Origin: Halieaceae bacterium UBA4452
GTDB lineage: Bacteria; Pseudomonadota; Gammaproteobacteria; Pseudomonadales; Halieaceae
DNA: 64,000 nucleotides
Assembly (NCBI GenBank): GCA_002389505.1
Contig: DGPA01000030.1
Coordinates: 3,517 to 67,516 of the forward strand
Direction of reading: 5' to 3'
The notes below the pieces were generated by a model. It saw nothing but the letters and a program-made list of their open reading frames with translations. It had not been told where the DNA came from and did no database searches. Made by a program: the position numbers and the translations under genes. This document shows, one piece after another, positions 17,483 through 26,164 of this stretch; positions within the stretch are counted from its first letter, which is position 1, and the number at the start of each line of letters is the position of its first letter.

Positions 17483-18844
17483 CTAGTCTTCAACGTCATG
17501 GCTATTGACTATTGGCTGTGACTTCATGCTGTGCGCCTGAGCCCGACTGAGCCACCCCCGAGCAACACCCACAAATCGCTGCAATTGCATCAGAATCGCT
17601 CTATCCAATTGCTCAACCGACTCATCGCCGCCCGCTTTACGCACAAGCTCAACGATCTCTGCCTCGTATCCCGACCCGACCCATTCAAAGGCGGCATCGC
17701 TCACATATCGATAGGGCACGTAAGTGGCTAAGGCGTGATCTAAGTGGCCGGCAGCTTCGACACTCTCCCGAGTGAGTTGCCGCTCAATAGCCGCCGGGGG
17801 CAGTGGTCGTACTTGTCGTGGGGACAGTGCCGCCTCCTCGATCCATGCCGCCCAAGGCGCACTGCTCATATCCCCACGCTGGATCGCCGCCAGTCGTTGA
17901 TATTGATAAGATTCGAGGACGCCGTGGCGGTTCGATACCCGCTGAATAGCAGCGTCCGTCTCGCCATTCACCACCATCCATAATGCCGCTACTGTCGATA
18001 TACCCGGGAGCGGTATCGCATGGTAAGGCTGAGTGAGGTCCCCTATATAATGCAGCGCCCAGCCCATAAACCGCCAACCCCAATAGTCGTGACCCGTTTT
18101 AAAGGCCACTTGAGCCAGGCGATCATACAGTGCGATTCGCCATACCGGGTAGGTGCGCAACAATCCAGGTTGCGCCGTTCTTGTTAGCCAATCAAGGTGG
18201 TAAAAGCCCATGTGAAACGGCGCCTGTGAGCCATACGATAAGTTCGGATTACCAAACGATTGATCACCAAAACCGTATTCAGCACCAAAGACCGTACCGT
18301 TGTTGGCAAACAAACCCACATCCATTCCCATATCGGGCTCATCGCTCGCGGTCGCCAGCACCTGAGCCGGGCTCACGCGGTCTGTATCTTGCAAGAGTAG
18401 GTAACGGGTGCGTGCGTGAGACTCGCCCGGGTCTAGAAAGCTCAATTCAGCCCAGCCGACACTATCAGGATGGTCTGGCGAGGGCCTCTCAGCAAGCAGT
18501 ATTTGTCGATACGGCTCATAGGATAATGTGGGATTAATGCGAATAGCGCGCACAAACGCTTCGGTTAGATCAGGTTTATCCCCGGTAAACGTCAAGGACG
18601 CCGGAGTTAACGCATGACTGTGTCCATGCTCCTCAGACCACCGCTCATGCTCGGCGAGCGCTTGAGTGATCGCGTGGAACTGTCCGTTAACAAAATCTGC
18701 CAGCGGTTCTGGCGCCAACGTTTTTTCCTGTAATGCGTCATCTGCACTCAGCAGAGGCCAAGCAAGATTGGCATGGTCTGACCACGCGTAAAGCTGATGA
18801 CTGACCAAGAGTAATCCAAAGCAGAGATAATGAAGCCAGCGCAT
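17483..18844 (-). CDS. secreted zinc-dependent phospholipase C/P1 nuclease-like protein
   Basis: A 453-residue exported protein, from an ATG nine bases after AGGA; a longer in-frame reading to 18955 has no signal-peptide-like start. The signal peptide should be cut after SHQLYA at residue 20, leaving Trp21 as the mature N-terminus, followed by SDHANLAW. In phospholipase C and P1/S1 nucleases the N-terminal Trp is itself a zinc ligand. Further ligand patterns are present: HMGFYHLDW (211-219), the signature H-x3-D-x5-H in HYIGDLTQPYHA (265-275), and H-x3-E at His307-Glu311. This is the trinuclear-zinc arrangement. It is about 200 residues longer than B. cereus PLC. Substrate (phospholipid or nucleic acid) is not decided by sequence. 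Confidence 0.72.
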   Translation of the reverse strand: MRWLHYLCFGLLLVSHQLYAWSDHANLAWPLLSADDALQEKTLAPEPLADFVNGQFHAITQALAEHERWSEEHGHSHALTPASLTFTGDKPDLTEAFVRAIRINPTLSYEPYRQILLAERPSPDHPDSVGWAELSFLDPGESHARTRYLLLQDTDRVSPAQVLATASDEPDMGMDVGLFANNGTVFGAEYGFGDQSFGNPNLSYGSQAPFHMGFYHLDWLTRTAQPGLLRTYPVWRIALYDRLAQVAFKTGHDYWGWRFMGWALHYIGDLTQPYHAIPLPGISTVAALWMVVNGETDAAIQRVSNRHGVLESYQYQRLAAIQRGDMSSAPWAAWIEEAALSPRQVRPLPPAAIERQLTRESVEAAGHLDHALATYVPYRYVSDAAFEWVGSGYEAEIVELVRKAGGDESVEQLDRAILMQLQRFVGVARGWLSRAQAHSMKSQPIVNSHDVED

Positions 18845-19084
18845 AATTGACAGTCCTGTTAGTGGTCGATCATCCGGCGGCAATGATGACACACGCGCTA
18901 ATCGAGCAGCTACCATAGAGGATTTTTGCGGTTTTTTCACACATAGCACGTGCATTTATCTCGGGCCGTCTTTCCCCGTTCGCAGGTTCAGCCTACACTG
19001 ATGCATTAACGGGTTCGATACGCGGCGTGCAGCAAGCTTGACCCGCGTTTTATTGACAGAGATCGATTTCAAGAGAGTCAGATT

Positions 19085-19477
19085 ATGAAAGCCTTATCCA
19101 TCATGTTACTCGCCACGCTACTCATGAGCTGTGATGCCAAGGTAGTCGATAAACCAGCGCAAATACTGGCGCTTGGCGCTGTTAATAATGGCGCGCTGCT
19201 CATCGATGTGCGTTCCATCGAAGAAGTAAAAGAAGGCAGCTTAGAGCAGGCGCTTCATATTCCACATGATCAAATCGTGGCCCAGCTCGACGCCTTAGGC
19301 GTTGACAAGGCAGATCCCATTGTTCTCTTCTGCCGAAGCGGGAATCGATCAGGGTTGGCGCAAGCAGCCCTGCTTAATGCCGGCTTTAGCGCCGTTATTA
19401 ATGGTGGCGGCTATGAAGATCTCAAGGCCCTGCGCTCAACGATGACCGTCGAGCCACCGAGTCAGTCAGACAGCTGA
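19085..19477 (+). CDS. rhodanese-domain lipoprotein
   Basis: A 130-residue single-domain rhodanese. The N-terminus has a lipobox LLMSC with Cys16, so it should be anchored in the envelope. The rhodanese active-site loop is FCRSGNRSG with Cys83, preceded by LIDVRSIEEVKEGSL, which is typical of the fold. It could carry sulfane sulfur or act as a redox-sensitive binding module; the family does not fix a substrate. It lies 24 bases before a DMT exporter on the same strand. Confidence 0.88.
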   Translation: MKALSIMLLATLLMSCDAKVVDKPAQILALGAVNNGALLIDVRSIEEVKEGSLEQALHIPHDQIVAQLDALGVDKADPIVLFCRSGNRSGLAQAALLNAGFSAVINGGGYEDLKALRSTMTVEPPSQSDS

Positions 19478-19501
19478 ACCAGCAAAGCCAACCGCTTACT
19501 G

Positions 19502-20395
19502 ATGATGTTGCTGACTCTGGACCCTGAACGTAAAGCCATCGTATTCGGACTCGCTGCCGTCGGGCTGTGGAGTACGGTGGCCACCGCATTTACCCTCAGT
19601 CTGCAATTTGTCTCACCCCTCGTTCTCGTGACGCTGGCTTCAGCCGCTTCTTGGCTACTGTTCGCCCTGATCATTACCGCAACGAGGCAATGGTCAAGAC
19701 TGCTCGATGCGACCCCAAGAGACTGCTGGATTGCCCTAGCCATCGGTACGCTAAATCCCGGGCTCTATTACACGCTACTCTTTGAAGCCTATGCACGTCT
19801 GCCCGCACAAGAGGCCATGGCACTCAATTACACCTGGGCGCTCACGCTACCCCTGCTCGCAGCCCCGCTGTTAAAACAGGCCCTCCAACGTCGCGACATC
19901 ATCGCCGCCTTGATCAGTTATGTCGGGGTGTTTGTTATTGCCACCCATGGTGAGCCCTGGACACTGACCTTGAATGAACCCACGGGTATTGCGCTAGCCA
20001 TGGGTAGCACCTTAATTTGGGGTTTGTGCTGGATAGCCAATACGCAACACGCTCTTAATCCTGTCCATGCACTGTTTTTAAATTTTAGTGCGGCGACACC
20101 CATGCTTTTTGTCGTTGTCTATCTGAGCGATGGCTTCCAAGATATACCCCTTGGAGGGTTACTGGGGGGGCTCTACGTTGGGATTTTCGAAATGGGGATC
20201 AGCTTTATTTTTTGGCTAAACGCCATGCGACTCACCCGCAGCACCGCCAACATCTCTACGCTCATATTCCTGTCGCCGCCGATCTCTCTGGTGCTTATTT
20301 GGCTGGTATTAGGGGAACCCATCGAGCTATTTACCCTGACTGGCCTGAGTTTTATTCTGCTCGGTCTATTTTGGCAGCACCGCAGCAGATCTTAG
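19502..20395 (+). CDS. DMT superfamily exporter (EamA, YddG-like)
   Basis: A 297-residue inner-membrane protein with about ten hydrophobic segments, made of two EamA repeats. The N-terminal AVGLWSTVATAFTLSL and the ALNYTWALTLPLLAAPLL segment resemble the aromatic amino acid exporter YddG group. Two adjacent ATG codons offer alternative starts. It follows the rhodanese gene and is convergent with modC across about 40 bases. Direction and substrate of transport are family-level inferences. Confidence 0.85.
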   Translation: MMLLTLDPERKAIVFGLAAVGLWSTVATAFTLSLQFVSPLVLVTLASAASWLLFALIITATRQWSRLLDATPRDCWIALAIGTLNPGLYYTLLFEAYARLPAQEAMALNYTWALTLPLLAAPLLKQALQRRDIIAALISYVGVFVIATHGEPWTLTLNEPTGIALAMGSTLIWGLCWIANTQHALNPVHALFLNFSAATPMLFVVVYLSDGFQDIPLGGLLGGLYVGIFEMGISFIFWLNAMRLTRSTANISTLIFLSPPISLVLIWLVLGEPIELFTLTGLSFILLGLFWQHRSRS

Positions 20396-20433
20396 CGATA
20401 TAGTCTTCAAACAGTGACAACGGAGCGAGCTCG

Positions 20434-21516
20434 TCAGTAGGCATCTACCGATGCCGCTTTAATCAATAAATAAACGGACTGCCCCACTACCAGGGATAGC
20501 TCTGACAACGACGCTCGAGTTAAACGGACTCGAATGGTTTGCTGCCCTACCGTCGCCAACAGTTGCGCATGGGCGTCGGCACCCTCCTCAATCATTGTTA
20601 TCCTGGCGGGCAGAATATTGCGAATAGATAACCCCCGGGGTTTCTCCGTCGCCACCGCCACATCCCGAGCATGAACTCTAAGTTTGATCCGCGCTCCCAC
20701 GTTGCCCACTCTACCCGGCACCGACAGAGGGATCCCCTCGACCAGTAGTCGCGTGAGTTGAAAAGCGTCATCAAAATGATCCACCTGCGCGTCCAGTACT
20801 GCGCCTGCTTCCTGAAGCGATGACATTTCAAGGAGATCCAATCGACTCATCAAGCGCGGCGTATTATCAAAGGCAACGGCTTGCCCCTTGCGCAACAAGA
20901 GTAGCTGATCTGACAGAACCGCAAGCTCATCTGCCGAGTGAGACACCATGATAATTGGCAGGTGAAACTGCTCATTAATTCGTCGAAGCAGCGGTATCAA
21001 TTCAGCTTTATGCTGCCTGTCAATGGCACTTAAGGGCTCATCCATTAGCAGTAATGCTGGCGCAGTCAGCAAGGCACGTGCAATGGCGACCCGTTGCTGC
21101 TCGCCACCAGACAGGGTAGCGGGCCTTCTTGTCAGCAAAGGCGTCAGCTGCAGGCCGTCTACAATATCAGTAAGGCTCGGCATCGCTGTCACCGCTTTCA
21201 CACGTTTCATGGCGAAGTGTAAATTGCCCATGACCGTTAAATGGCTAAATAATCGAGGCTCCTGAAAAACATAGGCGAGCTGCCGCTGATGGGGGGGTAC
21301 AAAATGATGACGGCTACTGGCCTGCCAGCACTGCTCGCCCAAAGTGAGGGTGCCACTCGCATTGCACTCAAGCCCGGCAATAACGCGTAACAAAGAGCTT
21401 TTGCCTGCACCGCTGTGTCCGTAAACGCCGACAATACCCTGCAGCTGAATGTTTTGCTGGAGTGCCAAGACAAACTCACCCTTACGTAAATGGATATCTA
21501 TGCTCAGCTCAGTCAT
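20434..21516 (-). CDS. modC: molybdate ABC transporter ATP-binding protein
   Basis: A 360-residue ATPase that energises molybdate uptake. Walker A is GHSGAGKSS, the signature motif is LSGGEQQRVAIARAL and Walker B is LLLMDEPLSAID. The last about 70 residues form the TOBE domain typical of ModC. The start overlaps the end of modB by eight bases. No modE regulator is nearby. In this window the MOSC protein also relates to molybdenum cofactor, though it lies 14 kb away. Confidence 0.95.
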   Translation of the reverse strand: MTELSIDIHLRKGEFVLALQQNIQLQGIVGVYGHSGAGKSSLLRVIAGLECNASGTLTLGEQCWQASSRHHFVPPHQRQLAYVFQEPRLFSHLTVMGNLHFAMKRVKAVTAMPSLTDIVDGLQLTPLLTRRPATLSGGEQQRVAIARALLTAPALLLMDEPLSAIDRQHKAELIPLLRRINEQFHLPIIMVSHSADELAVLSDQLLLLRKGQAVAFDNTPRLMSRLDLLEMSSLQEAGAVLDAQVDHFDDAFQLTRLLVEGIPLSVPGRVGNVGARIKLRVHARDVAVATEKPRGLSIRNILPARITMIEEGADAHAQLLATVGQQTIRVRLTRASLSELSLVVGQSVYLLIKAASVDAY

Positions 21517-22198
21517 GGCTTACAGGGTCTCTAGAGAGCAGCGAAAAATACCGATTTACCCCGTAAGTGAGGGCCAGTACTAGAAAGGAAAAGCCTATTA
21601 ATACCAGTGATAATCGATGGGCAGCACCGTAATTGAGAGTTTCCACCGCCTCGTAAATAGCGATGGAAACAACGCGCGTTTCCCCTGGAATATTTCCCCC
21701 TATCATAAGCACGACACCAAATTCACCCACCGTGTGAGCAAAAGTGAGAATGCCGGCGGTCAAATATCCTCGACGCGATAGAGGCAGTACCAGGTGAATA
21801 AAACGATCCATCGGTGAGGCTCCGAGAGTTGCACCCGCCTCCAACAGCTGATTATCAACGCCTCGGAACGAGGCTTGAAGCGGTTGTACTGCAAAGGGTA
21901 AAGAATAAAAAATAGACGCAACGACCAAGCCCATAAAGCTAAAGGTGAGCTGCTCACCAGTAAGCTCTAACCACCACTGACCCAGCGCGCCTTGGGGACT
22001 CAGAAATAACAGCAGGTAAAATCCCATAACGGTGGGTGGTAACACCAGAGGCATGGCCACCAAAGCATCGAGTGCGGTCGCCCAACGCGAGCGCGTGGTC
22101 GCCAACCACCAAGCAATAGGCGTCGCCATAAATAGCAGTAGCACCGTCGTTAGTGCAGCCAGTTTGGCGGTCAGCCAGAGTGACGGCCAATCATTCAT
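21509..22198 (-). CDS. modB: molybdate ABC transporter permease
   Basis: About 229 residues from the ATG at 22198 (MNDWPSLWLTAKLA), nine bases after AAGG; an in-frame ATG at 22204 is also possible. It has five or six membrane segments and the permease EAA-type loop EAGATLGASPMDRFIHLVLP that contacts ModC. It overlaps modA by eight bases upstream and modC by eight bases downstream, so all three are coupled. Confidence 0.93.
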   Translation of the reverse strand: MNDWPSLWLTAKLAALTTVLLLFMATPIAWWLATTRSRWATALDALVAMPLVLPPTVMGFYLLLFLSPQGALGQWWLELTGEQLTFSFMGLVVASIFYSLPFAVQPLQASFRGVDNQLLEAGATLGASPMDRFIHLVLPLSRRGYLTAGILTFAHTVGEFGVVLMIGGNIPGETRVVSIAIYEAVETLNYGAAHRLSLVLIGFSFLVLALTYGVNRYFSLLSRDPVSHD

Positions 22199-22982
22199 AG
22201 CCATTGGCCTTGGGTGGCAAGCCGTAGCCCGCTGTTTCAATCATCAAACGCCCTGCATCACTACTCACATAACGGTGAAAGGCACGAGCGGCGGCATTGT
22301 TACTCCCATGACGGGTGATAATAGTGGCTTGCACTATCGGCGGGTGATCGGAGGCTGGAATAAGCAGGTACTCACGAGGAGCGATCTCGTACTGAAGCAG
22401 TTGAGCATAAGCAACCAATCCCGCCTGTGCATTGCCTGAAGCGACAAGCGAGAAAGCGCTACTGACATTCTCGCCAAAGACAAGCTTACTGACCGGTTTG
22501 TGCCCACCCTTGACGTTAATAAGCGCTTTGGCTGCGACACCATAGGGGGCAAGGGTTGGATTCGCCAACGCTATAATACTGCCCTCTGTCCTGAGCAATT
22601 CCACTAGCGGCGGCACCGGGTATTTTTTTCGCACCCAGTACGCGAGCCGACCGTGGGCATAAATAAATAGGGAGTCGGAATCAGCGTACCCTTCATCTGC
22701 CAGACGTGCCGGCCGAGAGCGGTCCGCAGCCATGAATACATCAAAGGGAGCTCCTCGAGTAATTTGCGCATAGAGCAATCCCGTGGCGCCAGTAGCGAGT
22801 TCAATCGTATGACCACTACGTGCAGAAAACTCGGCCGCTAACGCTTGCGCTGTGGCTGAGAAATTCGCTGCGACAGCGATCCGTGCAGTGGCAGACTGAA
22901 CGGCCGCACTGTGGAATGCAATGATCAGCATGAGAAGGCACAACCCACGCTGCTTCGTCGCCTGCCCCGCTAATATTTGCAC
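22191..22982 (-). CDS. modA: molybdate-binding periplasmic protein
   Basis: About 263 residues from a GTG at 22982, five bases after AGGGAG; a longer in-frame TTG at 23012 would overlap the upstream gene and lacks a Shine-Dalgarno. The signal peptide runs to about AAVQSATA. The mature start RIAVAANFSATAQ, then TGATGLLYAQI and PFDVFMAADRSRP, are the anion-binding parts of ModA. It would capture molybdate or tungstate and deliver it to ModB. It follows the nucleoside-transporter gene by 13 bases. Confidence 0.92.
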   Translation of the reverse strand: MQILAGQATKQRGLCLLMLIIAFHSAAVQSATARIAVAANFSATAQALAAEFSARSGHTIELATGATGLLYAQITRGAPFDVFMAADRSRPARLADEGYADSDSLFIYAHGRLAYWVRKKYPVPPLVELLRTEGSIIALANPTLAPYGVAAKALINVKGGHKPVSKLVFGENVSSAFSLVASGNAQAGLVAYAQLLQYEIAPREYLLIPASDHPPIVQATIITRHGSNNAAARAFHRYVSSDAGRLMIETAGYGLPPKANGYE

Positions 22983-22995
22983 ACAGTCTCCCTGC

Positions 22996-24210
22996 TTACC
23001 CAAGTGAAACAAAGAAGCCGGCTAACGCGGCGCTCATGAGGTTTGATAGCGTTGCCGCCAGTAAGGCACGCAATCCATACCGAGATATTTCATCGCGCCG
23101 AGTAGGTGCAATGGCGCCTAAGCCACCCAACACGATAGCCACCGACGAGAAATTGGCAAAACCACACAGCGCAACAACAATAATTACCTGCGAGGTTGGA
23201 GAGAATTGTTGTGCGACCTCCATGTAACCCACGTACGCGACGAACTCGTTGAGAACCAGCTTCTGTCCAATGAGTCCACCCGCCAGCTCCGCCTCTGACC
23301 ACGGTATGCCTAACGCCCAGGCCAGCGGTTGAAACAGTATGCCCAACGCGGCTTGGAGTGTTACGCCTTGAAGACCCACGCTCTCGCCCATCCAACCCAA
23401 TAGGCCATTAACTAATGCAATGAGCGCAATAAAGGCAATGAGCATCGCGGCGATGCCCGCTGCCATATTCAATCCATTCATGGCCCCGCTCGCGGCTGCG
23501 TCGATGACATTGACGTAGGCGTCACTGTCGGGCGCGGCACGTGTCCCGGGCTGAATAGGCTCTTGGGTTTCGGGCTCCAATAATTTGGCCATTAACAGCC
23601 CCCCCGGGGCTGCCATGAAGCTAGCCGCTAATAGATAATCCAGGGGAATCCCCAAGGCCACATAGCCCGCCATGACCGAGCCGGCAATAGATGCCATACC
23701 GCCCACCATAACGGCAAATAGTTCAGATCCCGTCATAGTAGGTATATACGGCTTGGCGACTAAGGGTGCCTCAGCCTGACCGACAAAAATGTTGGCCGCG
23801 GCAGATAGGGATTCCGTGTGACTGGTAGCCAGTAAATAGCGTAAACCACCACCGATAAGGCGAATCACCCACTGCATAATCCGTAAATAATAAAGCACGG
23901 CAATGAGCGCGCTAAAAAAAATGATCACCGGCAACACGTTGAAGGCAAATATAAAGCCAAGATTACTGGGCTCACTCACTAAGCCACCAAACACAAATTC
24001 TGACCCGGCACGACTGTAGTCAAGGAGTGCCGTAACGCTCTCGGCCAGTACTAGCAGCGCAGCATGACCCCAATCAGTAAACAGAGCGATGCCAGCAATA
24101 GCCGTCTGTAAAACGAAGGCCAAGCCGACGGTCCGCCAGTTAATCGCGTGACGGTTTGAGGAAAGCACCCAGGCAATAAATAGTAGTAGCGCAACGCCAA
24201 TCAAGCTCAT
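22996..24210 (-). CDS. NupC-type concentrative nucleoside transporter
   Basis: A 404-residue inner-membrane protein with about ten hydrophobic segments, the usual bacterial CNT length. Family signatures are visible: GQAEAPLVAKPYI, the GGLIGQKLVLNEFVAY segment and CGFANFSSVAIVLGG, where nucleoside and cation are bound. It imports nucleosides with protons or sodium. Downstream modA follows after 13 bases, an unusual pairing that makes one apparent transcript of CNT-modA-modB-modC. A perfect ten-base palindrome, CCGCTAGCGG, lies about 40 bases upstream of its start. Confidence 0.93.
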   Translation of the reverse strand: MSLIGVALLLFIAWVLSSNRHAINWRTVGLAFVLQTAIAGIALFTDWGHAALLVLAESVTALLDYSRAGSEFVFGGLVSEPSNLGFIFAFNVLPVIIFFSALIAVLYYLRIMQWVIRLIGGGLRYLLATSHTESLSAAANIFVGQAEAPLVAKPYIPTMTGSELFAVMVGGMASIAGSVMAGYVALGIPLDYLLAASFMAAPGGLLMAKLLEPETQEPIQPGTRAAPDSDAYVNVIDAAASGAMNGLNMAAGIAAMLIAFIALIALVNGLLGWMGESVGLQGVTLQAALGILFQPLAWALGIPWSEAELAGGLIGQKLVLNEFVAYVGYMEVAQQFSPTSQVIIVVALCGFANFSSVAIVLGGLGAIAPTRRDEISRYGLRALLAATLSNLMSAALAGFFVSLG

Positions 24211-24341
24211 GGTAATGCTCTAAGCCGCTATAAAGGTGAACCATACCCGCTAGCGGCAGCCTTGAGAACCGCTAACGTGAAGACGCTCATAGGTGGCACG
24301 GCTGTCAGGTCATGGTAGGACTAGATCATCATCGACAACCA

Positions 24342-24770
24342 CTAACGGTTTGCCAGAGCGTCCCGCAATTTCTGGAGAAATAACGAATAGTCTCCGGCGC
24401 AGGCGGTTAACTGCTGCTTATCGAGAAGCACGGCAAAATCCTCAGCCGACTCGACCACCACCATGGGCAAACGGCCCACGGTAAAGTCCGCCAGCGACCC
24501 TGACTGTTCGTCTTGATGCAGCCAGGCGACCTCTATCTCGTCTTTATCTAGCCGGTGACGCCACGAGGATTTCCCCAGGGGATTCCAGCCGTGACTAATA
24601 TCACAGAGTGCACATTTGCGTTTGCCGAGTAGCTTACCAGCAATATAGGCGAGCTCCCCCTTAAGCGAGCCCAGTGCATCATAGATGGCGTAAATAGTAT
24701 CCCCAGCAGCGCTGTCGCTAGCGGACTTCGTGCTGGCGACCATGGCGCGTTCGTCGAGGGAATTCGTCAT
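24342..24770 (-). CDS. uncharacterised protein with Cys-x-x-Cys-x3-His motif
   Basis: A 142-residue cytoplasmic protein. After about 25 poorly conserved residues comes YAIYDALGSLKGELAYIAGK, then CALCDISHG (Cys53, Cys56, His60) and NPLGKSSWR. I recall proteins of this shape in Proteobacteria that are often labelled hypothetical or, misleadingly, GTPase because of the GKSS string; there is no real P-loop GTPase set here. The Cys-x-x-Cys-x3-His could bind metal or undergo redox change. The C-terminal half has a thioredoxin-like feel (LPMVVVES followed by a helix), but this is weak. It lies 45 bases after the MFS gene on the same strand. Confidence 0.6.
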   Translation of the reverse strand: MTNSLDERAMVASTKSASDSAAGDTIYAIYDALGSLKGELAYIAGKLLGKRKCALCDISHGWNPLGKSSWRHRLDKDEIEVAWLHQDEQSGSLADFTVGRLPMVVVESAEDFAVLLDKQQLTACAGDYSLFLQKLRDALANR

Positions 24771-24815
24771 CGTTTCATCACTTTGGCCGGGGTAAGCACA
24801 ACAGGGTAACCGTAT

Positions 24816-26090
24816 CTAATAGAATTGTCGTTCGGTGCTCGCCCAGCGCCAGTAAAAAAAGGCGCCAAGAACAGCGATAAAGGCCGCCAGCTGGAAGACC
24901 ACAATCCATGACTGGGTGGACTCCAAGACCCACCCGGAAACGAAAATGGCGACACCGCTGGCCACTGAGCCCAAGGTATTGGTAATGCCCATTAACAAAC
25001 CCGACTGCCCGGGTGCGATATCTAAGTGATTGGTGGCAAAACCGCCTATCGAGCACGCCGTCATGGCATTGCTAAACGTCACCAGCAATACGCTCGCTAG
25101 CACAGATTCAAGATGGCCCAGAACAGCAAAGCTTAGGGCGATACTACCAAAGGCAACACTCTGCATGACCTTCCTAACCTGCAGTCGATTGAATCCCCGG
25201 CTAATGAACGCATCGAACAGCCGGCCAGCAACGGGAGTCAGGAGCATCGCCACCACTGCCGGTGCAATGGCTAATACGCCAACGTCATCGAAATCAGCAC
25301 CGAGGCCTTGATTAATATAGGTCGGTAGCCAAGACAACATCAGAAAAATCGTCCAGTTCAAACTCATGTGTGCAATAGCAATGGCCCAGACGGCGCGCGA
25401 ACGAACTAGCGTGGCGACCGTAATCATGGGGAAATCGGCGGTGACGGGTAGTTTCTCTGCACTCAACGCACTGCGCGCGGGTGTGGGCGCTGATCGAGTC
25501 GAGGGCAGCCAAACGATGAACCACAGTACCCCAAGGAGGCCGTAGACATAGAACGCAACTTGCCAGGAGTAAGTGACAATGAGCAGCGGCGTCATGGCCA
25601 AGGCGATGACACTGCCGCCGGCAACACCAGAATTCATAAAGCCCACCGCCGTTGCTCGACGATGCTCGGGCACCCATTGGGCATAAAGGGCGTAAATAGA
25701 CGGCCAAGTGACCGCTTCAGCGACACCCATAAAAAATCTGCAGGCCAGTAAAATGCTCAGACTCACCGCTGCGGCTGGTGGCGTTAACAGGGTAAATACT
25801 GACCAAAGCAATACACCGATACCCAAAACCCACTTACCACCAAAACGATCGGCCAATAAGCCCGCGGGAATTTGTAAGGTCACATAACCGAGGAAAAAGG
25901 CCGCCATAATGGCGCCCTGAGTTGAGGGACTCCAGCCATTGTCAGCAGCCATGGGGATAATAGCGATGGAAATAGCGATGCGGTCAATAAAACAAATATA
26001 GACCGCAATAACCGTTAGGGTCACCAACCACAGGGGTGACTGACGAAGTCGTTCAATGAAGCCGCTATTATTCAGACTGCCAGCGCTCAT
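24816..26090 (-). CDS. MFS transporter, anion:cation symporter-like
   Basis: A 424-residue inner-membrane carrier with twelve hydrophobic segments. MFS motifs are visible after helix 2 (GLLADRFGGKWV) and in helix 4-5 (FFMGVAEAVTWPSIYALYA). The latter, with WSVFTLLTPPAA and RATAVGFMNSG, places it near the ACS family (hexuronate, phthalate, sialic-acid and related anions). The next upstream gene on the same strand is an Old Yellow Enzyme, 74 bases away. The substrate is unknown. Confidence 0.88.
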   Translation of the reverse strand: MSAGSLNNSGFIERLRQSPLWLVTLTVIAVYICFIDRIAISIAIIPMAADNGWSPSTQGAIMAAFFLGYVTLQIPAGLLADRFGGKWVLGIGVLLWSVFTLLTPPAAAVSLSILLACRFFMGVAEAVTWPSIYALYAQWVPEHRRATAVGFMNSGVAGGSVIALAMTPLLIVTYSWQVAFYVYGLLGVLWFIVWLPSTRSAPTPARSALSAEKLPVTADFPMITVATLVRSRAVWAIAIAHMSLNWTIFLMLSWLPTYINQGLGADFDDVGVLAIAPAVVAMLLTPVAGRLFDAFISRGFNRLQVRKVMQSVAFGSIALSFAVLGHLESVLASVLLVTFSNAMTACSIGGFATNHLDIAPGQSGLLMGITNTLGSVASGVAIFVSGWVLESTQSWIVVFQLAAFIAVLGAFFYWRWASTERQFY

Positions 26091-26164
26091 GGAGATGTTT
26101 CTTTGTTGAAAGCCGGCTACTTTACAGGGGCGAACGCCGATGAACCAGCGTCTTCAGCAGTCTA

